A DNA stretch of 41,580 nt from Polysphondylium violaceum. Its lineage: Eukaryota > Evosea > Eumycetozoa > Dictyosteliales > Dictyosteliaceae. Made by a program: the position numbers and the translations under genes. Below are positions 1 through 10,373 of the stretch, in pieces. Position 1 is the first letter of the stretch, and each line of letters begins with the position of its first letter. The stretch is from NCBI GenBank assembly GCA_000277445.1, contig AJWJ01000172.1, positions 1 to 41,580 on the forward strand, read 5' to 3'. Below the pieces are notes generated by a model. That model saw nothing but the letters and a program-made list of their open reading frames with translations, did no database searches and was not told the DNA's origin.

Positions 1-412
1 ATGATGATCTATCTATTTTTTNTTTTTTTTTTTTTTTCAAATTTTTTTTTAGGGGCCCCGCAATGTGTGCCTTGATTCATTCTCACAATGAACTTCATTC
101 ATTTTATCTAGATATAAATAGATCTATTTTTGTTTGTTTAATAAATAATAGGGTTACATTGCCAACAATGATTGATTTCAATGACTCATGAGGAATAAGT
201 AGCGATAAAAGTAAGGATATCGCAAAGACCTGTTTGGGAGAAAAAAATGAAAATGAAAAAAATGGTCGCGTCACCCCCTTCTTGCCATAAAAAAAAATAA
301 AAAAATAAATATTCAAATATTTATATTTATCAACCACGCTCTATAGTAATAATAGTCTACTCTATCGGTTATTCTTATTTGTGCGTGCGGTGTATCTGTT
401 TCTACTCCTCTT

Positions 413-446
<34 letters not shown>

Positions 447-565
447 CAATCAAATAGCATCTAGACATCTATTGATAGAAAAGACATTGTACACTATATA
501 CACTATATCGTCTTTTTTTCTCATATCCTATTATTATTATTATACACTATATATAATCACACGCG
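1..565. other. Noncoding region upstream of derlin
   Basis: No convincing coding sequence is visible on either strand. The stretch holds T and A runs, one undetermined base near position 22, a short GC-rich patch at about 51-62, and a trinucleotide tract just before the derlin gene. It presumably contains the derlin promoter and 5' UTR. Confidence 0.5.
413..446 (+). repeat. (ATC)n microsatellite
   Basis: About eleven tandem ATC units lie roughly 120 bases upstream of the derlin start codon. Such trinucleotide tracts are common in dictyostelid DNA. It is probably in the promoter or 5' UTR and not translated. Confidence 0.85.
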
Positions 566-1484
566 ATGGCACAACCATTTGAAGATTGGTATAAGAATTT
601 ACCAATTGTAACTAAACTATATATGACAGGATGTGTAGTTACAACCATTGGTGTTTATCTTGAGTTGGTTCATCCTTTACAATTGTATTTAAATTTTCCA
701 TTGATTACAAAGAGATATGAGGTTTGGAGACTTGTTACAAACTTTTTGTTTTATGATCATATAGGTTTGAATTTCTTGTTTCATATGTATTTTTTGTAAG
801 TATCATCATCGATCAACAACAATCAATACAAATCTGATACATGTCACTAATCATAATTCTTATCATAATAATAATAATAGAGTAAGACACAGTAGATTAC
901 TTGAAGAAGGTTCATTTAGAGGTAGATCAGGTGATTATTTATTTATGTGGATATTTGGTGCAAGTTTATTATTGGTAAGTAATAACAATATACCCTATCT
1001 ATAATTGTATACTAATACAGATATTTGATAGATTATAAATGCAATATTATTTTATTCAAAGTTATATACGAGTAGCATATTGTTTTTAGCACCATCAATG
1101 GCATTTATGGTTGTTTATGTATGGAGTAAAAGAAATCCAAATATCCATATTAGCTTTTTACGTTTATTTACATTTAGTGCACCATTCTTACCATGGGTTA
1201 TATTAACGATTGGTTATCTTTTCCATCATAGTTTGGCAAATGATATATTGGGTATTGTAGTAGGCCACATTTACTATTACTTGGAGGATGTGTATCCGAC
1301 TGTGTCCAACAGAAGATTACTAAAAACACCTTCGATTTTGAAATCTTTATTTGATAATAATAATCATGCTTTGGATCCAGATCAGCAAAGACATGCTCCT
1401 GTTGCAAATTGGGCACAACCAGAACAACAACAACAACAAGATCAACAACAACAAGAACAAGAACCAGTTGCTGTTAATGAATAA
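566..1484 (+). CDS. derl2: Derlin (Der1-like ER-associated degradation protein)
   Basis: Three exons, 566-795, 881-974 and 1032-1484, join in frame to give 258 residues; both introns are GT-AG. The N-terminal part reads like animal derlin-2: RLVTNFLFYDHIGLNFLF at the end of exon 1, then LLEEGSFRGRSGDYLFMW in exon 2 and VYVWSKRNPN in exon 3. Conserved derlin features include WR in the first luminal loop region, the GxxxG-like helix segment and the GHIYYYLEDV motif. Derlins are polytopic ER membrane proteins that help move misfolded proteins out to the cytosol for proteasomal degradation, with p97 and Hrd1. The C-terminal 40 residues are rich in Gln and end in a low-complexity tail. Derlin-2/3 type is the best match; assignment to a paralogue is from memory of the human protein. 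Confidence 0.93.
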
Positions 1485-1703
1485 ATTTATTGCCTATAAT
1501 GTTTTTAATAATTTCATCCCCATTGCGAATCTAATAACAACAACAACAACAACAACCACAACAACAACAGTATACATGTACATGTAAATGTAAATAGATA
1601 GTTTATTTTTATTTACTTATAATCTATAAATGAAATAAAAATAGATATGTATAAATTATATTATATGATGATGTTGATAAGATATGTTTTTATCTTTTAT
1701 AAA

Positions 1704-2669
1704 TTAGTTTGGAAAAGAACCTTGATAGGAACTATTAAAATGTTGATGGTGGTGTTGATGAATGCCATGACCACTGCCACCGGTATGATTGGTTGGTGTT
1801 ATAATTCTAATATAATGGTTTCTAATGTTTCTATATCTAATAAAGAATATGATTGATAAACAAAGTGAAATAAGTGTAAATCCTCCAGAAACACCTATAA
1901 TTGCAACTGCTGCAATACTGAATCTTGATGCTCTAAACCAATTTGCATTTTCGTTTTTTGTACTCTGATAATAACAAGGATAAGTTTCATTGATCTATGA
2001 TAATAGAAGGTAGATAGATAATTAGTAAAGCTATATTATAGATTCTGTATATCTATATCTATATCTATATTTACAGAGAAAACAGTTAGATAGTTTTGAA
2101 CCCACTGCAGATTACTATTCCACACACCACTGATATTTGTTTCGATTAGAGTGTCATCTATCGTGTAGGACACTAGATATAAACCAACATAGCATTTCTT
2201 TTTATTCTCATCACTGCTGTTGGTGCTATTGCTACTGCTACCACTACTATCACTGCTACTGCTACTACTCGTGCTATTTGTATGATTTGGATATTGTGAG
2301 TCTGAAGAAGAAGAGTCTGAATCTGTATTATGGTGGGTTTCATGTTTAACGACACTAGAGTAAAAATCATTTTCACCCAAAGTGTTGTACCACCAGATAT
2401 CGTTGTTCAAGTCTAAGCAAACTTGATTCTTTTCAATGAGAGTTTCATTTGTATAGTAATCTAGCACGTCACAATTTGAATCTATAAACGTTTTTCCTAC
2501 TTTAATCTATAGATTACAACTTATTAGTACGCTGCGTTTACAAGTAGTACTATGAGACACGTACACTTGGTAGGAGGTTCTCTAAAACTATTATAATACT
2601 GATTGCCAATCCAACAAATGTAAAGATGGTAAAAAACCACAATAAGACTTTGTTTCTATCTAAGACCAT
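1704..2669 (-). CDS. Two-helix membrane protein with Cys-containing ectodomain, unknown function
   Basis: Three exons on the minus strand, 2669-2565, 2506-2075 and 1994-1704, give 275 residues in frame. A short cytosolic start is followed at about residues 8-30 by a first membrane helix (LWFFTIFTFVGLAISIIIVL). Then comes an ectodomain of roughly 190 residues with several N-glycosylation sites, a Ser/Asn-rich insert and a few cysteines. A second helix at about residues 200-225 (AAVAIIGVSGGFTLISLCLSIIFF) leads to a His-rich cytosolic tail. Topology with two helices, both ends inside and a Cys-bearing loop ending in YPCYY recalls BK-channel beta subunits or small CDC50-like proteins, but I cannot assign a family. 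The ATG at 2669 is the only start directly before the first helix. It converges with the derlin gene, about 220 bases away. Confidence 0.72.
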
Positions 2670-2976
2670 GTTTGGGGTAAAAACATAGTGATAGTAATAC
2701 TTTTTTTAGAGTAAATGAAATAATTTGCTGTTGACGAGAGCACTAGATCTTTGAGAATGAATCCTCGCAAATGTAAAAAAAGCAGTGTATTTTTTTTTTT
2801 TTTAAATTTATTTTCGAGGTTTTTAGAACCTTTGCCCTTTGCACTTTTTCTCAAACTTTTTTTTTCAATAAAAATCTAAGTGGTCTTTATTAAAAATATG
2901 GTTGATTTGGTACAATAAAATTACAGATAAGAAAATAATATGGATAAGGACGCAGAAAGAGAATAATGATTATCAA
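2670..2976. other. Intergenic spacer between two minus-strand genes
   Basis: AT-rich spacer with several A/T runs, lying between the start of the two-helix protein gene and the stop of the cellulase gene. I see no gene in it; it should hold the promoter of the former and the 3' end of the latter. Confidence 0.5.
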
Positions 2977-4443
2977 TTAGTTATTGCCACTGGCAAGAGA
3001 AGCGAGGTAGGCCAAGTTACCGACAAAGCAGGCTTGGTAATCACATGCAACTTCGTTTCTTACATAGTCGGTTCTGTCATCTTTGTAGCTGTCGTCTTGA
3101 CTTGGACCTCCAACCAAGGCGCCGAGGAGGAGATAGGTGTTGTTGACGGGACTCATAATGTTGTCGGTCAAAGAGTGATGGGATGCACGGTGATGGGGAT
3201 TGATTGGATGATTGGGACCAATGCCAACAACAAACGATTGACTGTTGGGGTTGTTACCGAGGATATAAGAGATTTGTGATTGGGTAAATGTTTGGTATTT
3301 GGTATCGGCTCCACTCTTGGCATAGACAGAGGACAAAAAGGCAGCGTTGGAAGCATATCTGGCTGGTGCCCACTCACGGATCCAGGCAAGACCACCGGGG
3401 GTGTATGGAACGCCGCCATCTGGAAGCCACCAGTTCATAAAGCCTTCAAAGTCAGTGACATATTGTTGGGTGCCAGGGAAGGCTTGAGTCATGAGTAAAC
3501 AAACACCAGGAGCTTTCAAATCCCAGTCGTGAGAGTTGGCTTGTGCCATCTTACCAATGGTCAATGAATCATAATCTGATTGGGCTCTGGTCAAATAACT
3601 AGAGTCGCCAGTGGCTCTGTGCATCCAAAGAGTAGCCCAAACAATTTCATCGTCATAGCCAGACCATGATTTGTAAAAGTTTTGAGCGTCGGGGACACTG
3701 TCAGAGTAGACGGCACGGTAGTTGTCGCCAAAAGAGTAGAGTTGTTTAGCATGATCCATACAATTGTTGGCATAGTCTGGATTGGTTTCATTGAGAATCA
3801 TAAAGCAAATAGAGAGTGCGGCAGCAGATTCCATGGCAACCTCGGTACCGGGGGCTTGCTCGTTGATCATGTAGGTTGGACGTGCCATCGTCATCATCTC
3901 GGGTGGGCCCCAATAAGCATGATCGGCCTCACCGTTACCCACTTGAGCAGCAAATTCATTTGGACCTGTATGGGCGGCCATCAACCAGTCCCATCCATAC
4001 ATGAGATCTTGTACATACAATTCAGTTGCACCACACTTTTCAATGGCATCCTTGTTCTCCAAATATCCCCAACCCAACATGGTCATCGAGGCAGACATTG
4101 GTAAACCAAATTTCACATGATCGCCAGCATCAAAATAGCCACCAGACAAATTACCATCACCATTGGCATCGGGACTGGAGCCTGGACTAGAGTCTCCAAG
4201 GGCAGCGTTGCCTCTCCAGGGTACATCATCGTCTGGCAAACGACCAGCTCTGTTATACTTGTAAAACATCAAAGCCTTGTTCAAGACATCACAGAAATCG
4301 GTATCGGCCATAAACTGGTTAATTCCATCTGTATCACCTCCATCATTATTTTTGGTATTATGTTTGATGGTGAACGAATTGCAACTGCAACTTAAAACTA
4401 ACACCAAAAGTGTTAAAATAAATTTAGATTTCCTAATATACAT
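2977..4443 (-). CDS. Secreted endoglucanase, glycoside hydrolase family 9
   Basis: A single exon of 488 residues. The first 20-odd residues form a signal peptide (KFILTLLVLVLSCSC). The GH9 domain fills the rest, from about residue 50 (FCDVLNKALMFYKYNRAG) to the C-terminus. The family signature GGYFDAGDHVKFG is at 101-113, where the aspartates of DAGD position and activate the catalytic water. The His motif PHHRASHH is near 416-423, and YVRNEVACDYQACFVG near 460-475 carries the general acid, Glu464. GH9 enzymes cleave beta-1,4-glucan; in dictyostelids such enzymes are thought to act on the cellulose of spore coats and stalks. Length and motifs are complete, and there is no linker or binding module after the catalytic domain. 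Codon use is visibly GC-richer than the flanks, as expected for a well-expressed gene. Confidence 0.93.
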   Translation of the reverse strand: MYIRKSKFILTLLVLVLSCSCNSFTIKHNTKNNDGGDTDGINQFMADTDFCDVLNKALMFYKYNRAGRLPDDDVPWRGNAALGDSSPGSSPDANGDGNLSGGYFDAGDHVKFGLPMSASMTMLGWGYLENKDAIEKCGATELYVQDLMYGWDWLMAAHTGPNEFAAQVGNGEADHAYWGPPEMMTMARPTYMINEQAPGTEVAMESAAALSICFMILNETNPDYANNCMDHAKQLYSFGDNYRAVYSDSVPDAQNFYKSWSGYDDEIVWATLWMHRATGDSSYLTRAQSDYDSLTIGKMAQANSHDWDLKAPGVCLLMTQAFPGTQQYVTDFEGFMNWWLPDGGVPYTPGGLAWIREWAPARYASNAAFLSSVYAKSGADTKYQTFTQSQISYILGNNPNSQSFVVGIGPNHPINPHHRASHHSLTDNIMSPVNNTYLLLGALVGGPSQDDSYKDDRTDYVRNEVACDYQACFVGNLAYLASLASGNN

Positions 4444-4965
4444 TTTTTTTCTATATTTTAGATATTAATAAATGGATTCTATAAATCTAATAAATAAAAA
4501 GATATGTAAACAAATTTTTAAATATATACATACAAATAAATAAACAATAGAATTATAAATAATAAATTATTAGATTATTATTAATGATAAAACTATGATA
4601 TTTTCCTTTCATTTCCCTTGTATTTAAATCTAAAATTTTCATTGTGAAAAATTTAAAAATTTTAAAAAAAAAATCCAAAAAAAAACAAAAACCAATCAAA
4701 ACACAAGTTTGGAGACAACTTTTTTTTTTTTAGATTTATAAACCTATCAAATCTCAATTTTTGATGGTTTAAATTTTTAAAATAGATATTTTCAAAAAGA
4801 ATCATTTTTGATATATTTTACAACTACAAAAAACATAAATTGGTCTGAATGTTTAAAATGGGAAACTGAGTACCAAAAAGAGAAATACTGACACAACAAC
4901 ATCAAAAATAACAATATTGATTGATTTTAAAAAAGGAATAATACAAAGATTTTTATTTTTAAAAG
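4444..4965. other. AT-rich intergenic region, probable cellulase promoter
   Basis: About 520 bases upstream of the cellulase start and downstream of the PARP gene stop. Very AT-rich, with several T and A runs and no open frame that looks coding. It should hold the cellulase promoter. Confidence 0.5.
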
Positions 4966-7311
4966 TTAGTTGTAATTTACTTTTACATAGAATAAATATT
5001 TAATATTGATTTGAGTGGTATCATAGACAACGTATTCATTGTGGGTGCATGAGGAAACGACGCTAGAGGCAATCACTGGACCTTTGAGAACAGTGGCGTC
5101 TTGAATTTCATCAAAAAGGGTTGGTCCTCTCATACCCATGGCTTTGGTGCTTTGGTAGCCAAAGTTTGCGCTCTCCATATAAGAGTCGTCAAAAAGAGCT
5201 TCAGAGTTTCCAAGAGCGACTTCGTTGAGTGCCAAAATGGCGACGTTGTTGTTTGTGTCTTTGCTGGTTGGGCAGTACATAAGCGAGGTGCTGGTGGCGT
5301 CGGCATGATAGACACCCTTGCCAAATCTGTAACCAGTCTTTGGTGCCTCGGGTGGGGCAATTCTGAGGCCTTGGCTGAGAATACCTGACCAATTAGTGAT
5401 ACGAGAGCCGTGCCACAAGAGCATACGGTTGGGACTAAAGCTCCATTGCTGGTATTTCTCGAGCTCGCCTTGTCTGACGACTTTGAATATATGTACAATG
5501 TCGACAGTGTATTGGTCAGTGTCGACGGTGGAGAGGGCAAATTCTTGGAGTTGTTTGAATAAATAGGAGGACTGATCGAGGGGCTCAATGTGGGATTTGA
5601 GGACTTTGTAATTGTCATCCAGCGAGTTACCAGACGATGTTTGAGCAGAGAGTTTTCTGAGATTATTGGCAACCTCTACTTCGGCCATGGTATCGACTAG
5701 ACGCATTTTTTCTAACAACAAGGTCTTGTTGTCAATGATGGGTGGGAGGGAGCCGCCAAAATCGTGGGGGATAAATGTGTAGAATCTGGTAGAGGCGTCG
5801 ACCAACTTGTTTCTTGGGGTGGTGGGATCGGCAATGAGATCTTGGATTTCGGTGAGCACTTGATAGCCAGTCTTAATTTGTTTTTGTGAGATTTTACCAA
5901 GAGGCATCTTTTTCTGATCCAACTTGAATCTGGCCAACTGAGATTTCATCAATTCTGGATCAAACATTGTGTGTACCAATTCTTGGACTTTGGGATCGAG
6001 TGAAGAGGTTCTGGTGTCGGCTTGGACGGGGATTTCCGAGGATCCACTATCGTGGTGGTCTTCTTCCAAGTCGACGATAAAGTATTTGCCTGGAATCTTT
6101 GAGAACCCAGATCTTTGTTCCCATTCGAAACCAGTTTTGTCTTTAAATCTTTCATTAAACTCTGCCTTGGCGTCTCCGAGTGTCGAATGATCGTGATAGG
6201 TGCTGCCTCCACTTGGATGGCCAATTCTACCCCACATGCAAAATACGTGATATTGTTTGGAGGACTTTATGAGTTGAAGGATATAGAAACTGTTGTTGTA
6301 GGTAATATCGACCAAATTCAAAGACACATTGTAAGCTACGTGACCATAGGTGGAATTGTACTCTTGATAGATTTCCACTGCAGACTTTTTGGTAAATGTT
6401 GAAATAAAAGTATCATTGACCTTGAGGAAAATAGAGTTTGGATTAAATGGTTCAGCTCTAAAGGCAGAGATACCAGTGGATGGGGTAGATAAACTGGAAC
6501 CATCGCTACCAGCGGCACCACCGGCTACTACACCAGGACCTACGGTAGTATGAGAAGGGGCAACATAATCATTTAAAACATGAATTGGATGAAGATGATT
6601 AAATTCAAATGATTGAATATATTTGTTTGGTATACCTTCTTTATTCAATATGAATCTATATCTCTTGATATCACTTCCGTGCCAATCACAACGAGTGAAA
6701 ATGGTTACCCAACCTTTACAATAATAGTTGGTGCCATCATATAAAATTGATAAATTATTACATGTAGGACAAGGTCCAATTCTGCCATAAGCCATACCAT
6801 CTGCAACACAATGTTGTACATAAGCAGGTGAGAGCCCATCTAAACAATAGTTGTCTAAATAAATCTTTTTAATCACACCTGGTTTAAGTTCATCTAATAA
6901 ACTATCTTTAATTTTCCAAACATCATTATAATACTGTAGTAGTGTTGTATTAGTATACTATAGATAACTACTAAAAATATCAACATGAGTACTTACGTTT
7001 TGTTTTTGCATAGCATCTTTAATTTCAGTTTCATCTTTTAATAAATCACGAATTTGCATTTGATCTTCCCATCTGAGTAATTCAAAGTGTTTAAGTTGGT
7101 TAAGATAGAATGGTGATGGAAACTTGAAGCATTTGAGGTGATACCAATATACGTCATAGCCATCAAATACTCTAGATTTCTTTTCCAGACCTACTCTAAT
7201 AGTGTCTTGCTTAATAGTGCCTTTGCAACCCTTACACGAGCTTCTTCCAGACTTTGAATACTCGACTTGGGTTCTTAATTCATCATGTTTTTGAAAATTT
7301 GATAATGACAT
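4966..7311 (-). CDS. Poly(ADP-ribose) polymerase, PARP1-like (zinc finger, PADR1, WGR, catalytic)
   Basis: Two exons, 7311-6997 and 6933-4966, encode 760 residues. In order: a PARP-type zinc finger with ligands Cys26, Cys29, His58 and Cys61; a PADR1 zinc-binding region with Cys160, Cys163, Cys177 and Cys187; a low-complexity Gly/Ser linker; a WGR domain (WGRIGHPSGG at about 339); the helical PARP regulatory domain (about 420-570); and the ADP-ribosyltransferase domain. The catalytic triad is intact: His613 in WHGSR, Tyr647 in GKGVYHAD and Glu738 in HNEYVVYD, so polymer synthesis is expected and not only mono-ADP-ribosylation. Such enzymes bind broken DNA in the nucleus and use NAD+ to modify themselves and chromatin. 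Compared with animal PARP1, one of the two N-terminal fingers and the BRCT domain are absent. Dictyostelids have several Adprt paralogues; I cannot say which this is. Confidence 0.93.
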
Positions 7312-7647
7312 ACTATTAATAATTTAGACAAGATATATTTATATTTATATCTAGAGAGAGAAAAAAAAAACGATAATCTACAAATAAATAAAAGAGATAA
7401 TCAATTACTAATAATGATTAGTTATTAGTATGAGCAGTGCTTGTGAAAAAATGCACTGTCAGCGCAAAATAAATGGACCAATTTTTCGAATTTTTTTAAA
7501 AAAAAATGAAAATTTTGCCTTTCTCAGAAATTATGAAATCTTGGAAAAAACAGCTAGAGATTTTTTTTGCGCGCACTTTTTGCTTGTAGCGTTCGATTGA
7601 TCGATGTGAGTGGTTTATTGATTTGATTATCTATCTATATGTACATA
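7312..7647. other. Intergenic region upstream of the PARP gene
   Basis: Spacer between the PARP start and the MOCS2A stop, both on the minus strand. It holds long A/T runs and a GC-containing patch (TTTTTTGCGCGCAC) at about 7562-7578, the only feature that stands out. It should contain the PARP promoter; no gene is visible. Confidence 0.45.
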
Positions 7648-8001
7648 TTATCCACCAGACACGGGAGGTATTATAGCAACCTCGTCAGTGCTTTGAATGA
7701 CTCTATCTTCATCTCTTTTTAAAAACTCTAAATTAATAGCTAATAAACATGTACTTAATACCTAGATATATTGATTAGAAACGTTTCTCTACATTATCTT
7801 CAAATATACTTCTATTTTGTTTATTAATTTATTTTCACACAACACACAACTTACATCTTTGACTTGAGGATATTGCTCATTGATATGTTTGAGTAAGTTG
7901 TTTGTTGTACACTCTGTATCAGGCAACTCAATTTCGATGTATTCACCCTTATTGATCACTTCTTTAACCTTTGCAAATAATAAGCATTTTATTATTGTCA
8001 T
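7648..8001 (-). CDS. mocs2s: Molybdopterin synthase small (sulfur-carrier) subunit, MOCS2A/MoaD
   Basis: Two exons, 8001-7855 and 7761-7648, give 86 residues, the usual size for MOCS2A. The intron is GT-AG (donor GTAAGT). The protein has the ubiquitin-like MoaD fold pattern: a start MTIIKCLLFAKVKEV, the TTNNLLKHINEQYP helix region, and a C-terminus DEVAIIPPVSGG. The terminal Gly-Gly is the functional hallmark. It is adenylated and thiocarboxylated by MOCS3, and then gives sulfur to cyclic pyranopterin monophosphate in the MOCS2A/MOCS2B complex to make molybdopterin. The large subunit MOCS2B is not in this window, so unlike in humans the two subunits are not encoded by one overlapping transcript here. 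It lies head-to-head with MOCS1, the first enzyme of the same pathway. Confidence 0.92.
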
Positions 8002-8267
8002 ATTTATTCTTATTTTTTATATGAAGATTAACACTGTCAAAAACCTTGTTTGGGATTTTTATGAAAAATTCTAAAAAAAATATAAAAAAAATCAAAAAAA
8101 TAAAAGATAAAATTAAATTTGATTTTTTGTACAAACTGGGGAATTAAATGTTCTAGCACAATTCTAGAATTTATTTCTTTCAGTTCTCCACCATCATATT
8201 TTATTCTTGTTTTGGTCCAAAGCAAATTCATTACAGTATATACACACATACACGATAGTATAAAAAG
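8002..8267. promoter_or_regulatory. Shared divergent promoter of mocs2s and mocs1
   Basis: A 266-base region separates the start codons of two oppositely transcribed molybdenum-cofactor genes. It is AT-rich with long A runs around 8072-8110. No specific element is recognised; the role as a common promoter is inferred from the gene arrangement. Confidence 0.55.
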
Positions 8268-9615
8268 ATGTTGAGAGCTTATACAAATAAACTCATTAGT
8301 GGTTGTGGTGGGAGTGGGGTGGTAAATTCATTGCTTTATGGAAATGCCATAAATGGTAGCTTTATATTTACCAAAAACCAACAACAACAACAACAACAAC
8401 AATTATCCCAATATAGATATTTTACATCAACTACAGATAAACCAGCCTCACCAACCTCGGCAACCCCAACAACACCTTTAGATAAAAATAATATTCTCAC
8501 AGATACATTCAATAGAAAACACACGTATCTAAGAATATCCCTAACAGAGAAATGTAATCTCAGATGTCAGTACTGTATGCCAGAAGAAGGTGTAGAGTTG
8601 GCACCCAATGACAAGATTTTAACCGACGATGAAATCCTTCGTATATCTAGATTGTTTGCCTCTGCCGGCGTGACAAAGATTAGATTCACTGGTGGTGAGC
8701 CTTTGGTATGTAGATATATATGTGTATTGTATACACATCCAATATTAACAATAATATACTCTTAGATTCGAAAAAATATAGAATCATTGATTGAACAAGT
8801 TGGTAAAATTGAGGGTATTGAAAAGATTGGTATCACTACCAATGGACTTGTTTTACATAGAAAGTTGGAAAGATTACAAAAGGGAGGCGTCAATCTATTG
8901 AATATTAGTTTGGATACACTGGACACACACAAATTCACTCTGATCACCAGAAGACTAGGCTGGGAAAAGGTAATGGAATCCATAAACAAAGCATTGTCAT
9001 TAAACTTTAATCCCGTAAAGATCAATTGTGTCGTAATGAAGAATATTAATGATATGGAGGTATGTAGTATTTGCTACGAACCAATAGATAGACAGTGATA
9101 TAGATCATATGATTAACAACTATAATAATATGATACTATAGATATGTGATTTTGTCGAAATGACTAGAGAAAAGAATGTAGAGATTAGGTTTATAGAGTA
9201 TATGCCATTTGGTGGAAACAAGTGGAGTGATAAAAAGTTTGTGTCCTACACCGATATGATAAAGATGATTAAAGAGAAATTTGGTGCATTGGATAGATGT
9301 GTCGATGAGGCAAACAACACGTCAAAGACATATCAAGTACCGGGATTCAAGGGTAGAGTAGGCTTTATTACGAGTATGAGTGAACATTTTTGTTCCTCTT
9401 GTAATAGATTACGTATGACAGCCGACGGAAACCTTAAAGTATGTTTGTTTGGAAACACCGAAGTGTCACTACGAGACATCATGAGATCTGGTGCATCGGA
9501 TGAAGAGATTCTCAAGGTCATCAATCAAGCCGTACTTAAAAAGAAAGCTTCTCATGCAGGTATGTATGAGATTGCTCAATCACAAAATAGACCAATGATT
9601 CTGATTGGTGGATAA
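8268..9615 (+). CDS. mocs1: MOCS1A: GTP 3',8-cyclase (MoaA), first product of the mocs1 locus
   Basis: Three exons, 8268-8705, 8766-9059 and 9142-9615, encode 401 residues. About 80 N-terminal residues, with a Gln run, look like a mitochondrial targeting region. The radical-SAM motif CNLRCQYC is at Cys96, Cys100 and Cys103, RFTGGEPL follows, and the second 4Fe-4S cluster uses Cys328, Cys331 and Cys345 (CSSC...C). The protein ends in RPMILIGG; the terminal Gly-Gly is known to be required for MOCS1A activity. The enzyme converts GTP to 3',8-cyclo-7,8-dihydro-GTP, the first step of molybdenum-cofactor synthesis, and MOCS1B then makes cPMP. MOCS1B follows directly on the same strand. An internal donor at 9560 (GCAG|GTATGT) would give a different, fused product; see the next entry. 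Confidence 0.93.
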
Positions 9616-9699
9616 AATATCTCATCTCATCTCATCTCATCTTTTTCTTCTTTCTCCTCTCTCTTTCTATTTCCTCCTCTCTTTATACTTTTACTACAG
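9560..9699 (+). other. mocs1: Alternative intron that would fuse MOCS1A to MOCS1B
   Basis: A strong donor, GCAG|GTATGT, lies inside the last MOCS1A exon after codon HA, in phase 1. A strong acceptor, a long pyrimidine tract ending TACTACAG at 9699, lies upstream of the MoaC-like frame, also in phase 1. Removing these 140 bases deletes the last 18 MOCS1A residues, including the terminal Gly-Gly and the stop codon, and continues in frame into MOCS1B with no stop. Predicted from sequence only; no transcript evidence is available here. Confidence 0.7.
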
Positions 9700-10373
9700 T
9701 AGTTGAAGGTTTGGTTCTTTGTTTTGTCAATCTTTCAAACACAATCACTAGCAAACTTGGTGTCGCCACAGCAGCCATGTCCTCGGCATTGTTCCCCAGC
9801 GTCACTCCCAATCCCTTGCCCTCGATGAGATCTTATTCCACCTTTAATAGTGGCGGTGTACATAACAATAACAATAATAACAACAACAACCCATTCTCTC
9901 ATGTCAACTCCACAAGCAATATGCCAACCATGGTTGATGTGTCGGCCAAAGTCCCTACCAAAAGAACAGCACATGCCAGAACCATCGTAGAGTTTCCAAC
10001 AGATGTTTTGCAGCAGCTGTTGGGTAGCGATCGAAAAGAGATCAGTTCAAAGAAAGGACCTGTGTTTGCGACATCGATTGTGGCCGGTACAATGGCCGTG
10101 AAAAACACGTCGAATATGATCCCGTTTTGCCATCCGCTGGGTATCGAGGCTATCAAAATCGACATTGCCGTCATCAGCGATGCGCAGGTGCAGGTCGATT
10201 GCACCGTGTCTGTGTTTTCCAAAACTGGCGTCGAGATGGAGGCATTGGTGGGGGCCTCGCTGACCAGTCTGTGTATCTATGACATGTGCAAGGCCCTGTC
10301 GCATGACATTGTGCTCAAGGAAACGAAACTAATTTCCAAAAAAGGCGGAAAGAGTGATGTTGGCGAAAAGTAG
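9700..10373 (+). CDS. mocs1: MOCS1B: cyclic pyranopterin monophosphate synthase (MoaC) part of mocs1
   Basis: An open frame with a MoaC domain from about 9928 (MVDVSAKVPTKRTAHARTIVEF) to the end. It contains KGPVFATSIVAGTMAVKNTS, the conserved PFCHPLGIEAI, GVEMEALVGASLTSLCIYDMCK and the Lys-rich SKKGGKSD end, all hallmarks of MoaC. MoaC turns cyclo-dihydro-GTP into cPMP. The frame extends upstream to the acceptor at 9699, with no ATG before 9777. It is therefore probably translated mainly as the C-terminal half of a 607-residue MOCS1AB fusion made by the alternative splice (exons 8268-8705, 8766-9059, 9142-9559, 9700-10373; total divisible by three). Internal initiation at the ATG at 9777 on a bicistronic mRNA is the alternative. 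Confidence 0.9.

Noticed and set aside
104-337. Open frame of 77 residues on the minus strand near the window start
   Set aside because: Low-complexity Phe/Ser/Lys composition arising from A/T runs, no family resemblance and no splice partner.
413-446. His-rich peptide encoded by the ATC/CAT tract
   Set aside because: The frame has no family support and lies in the leader of the derlin gene; it is a microsatellite read in one frame.
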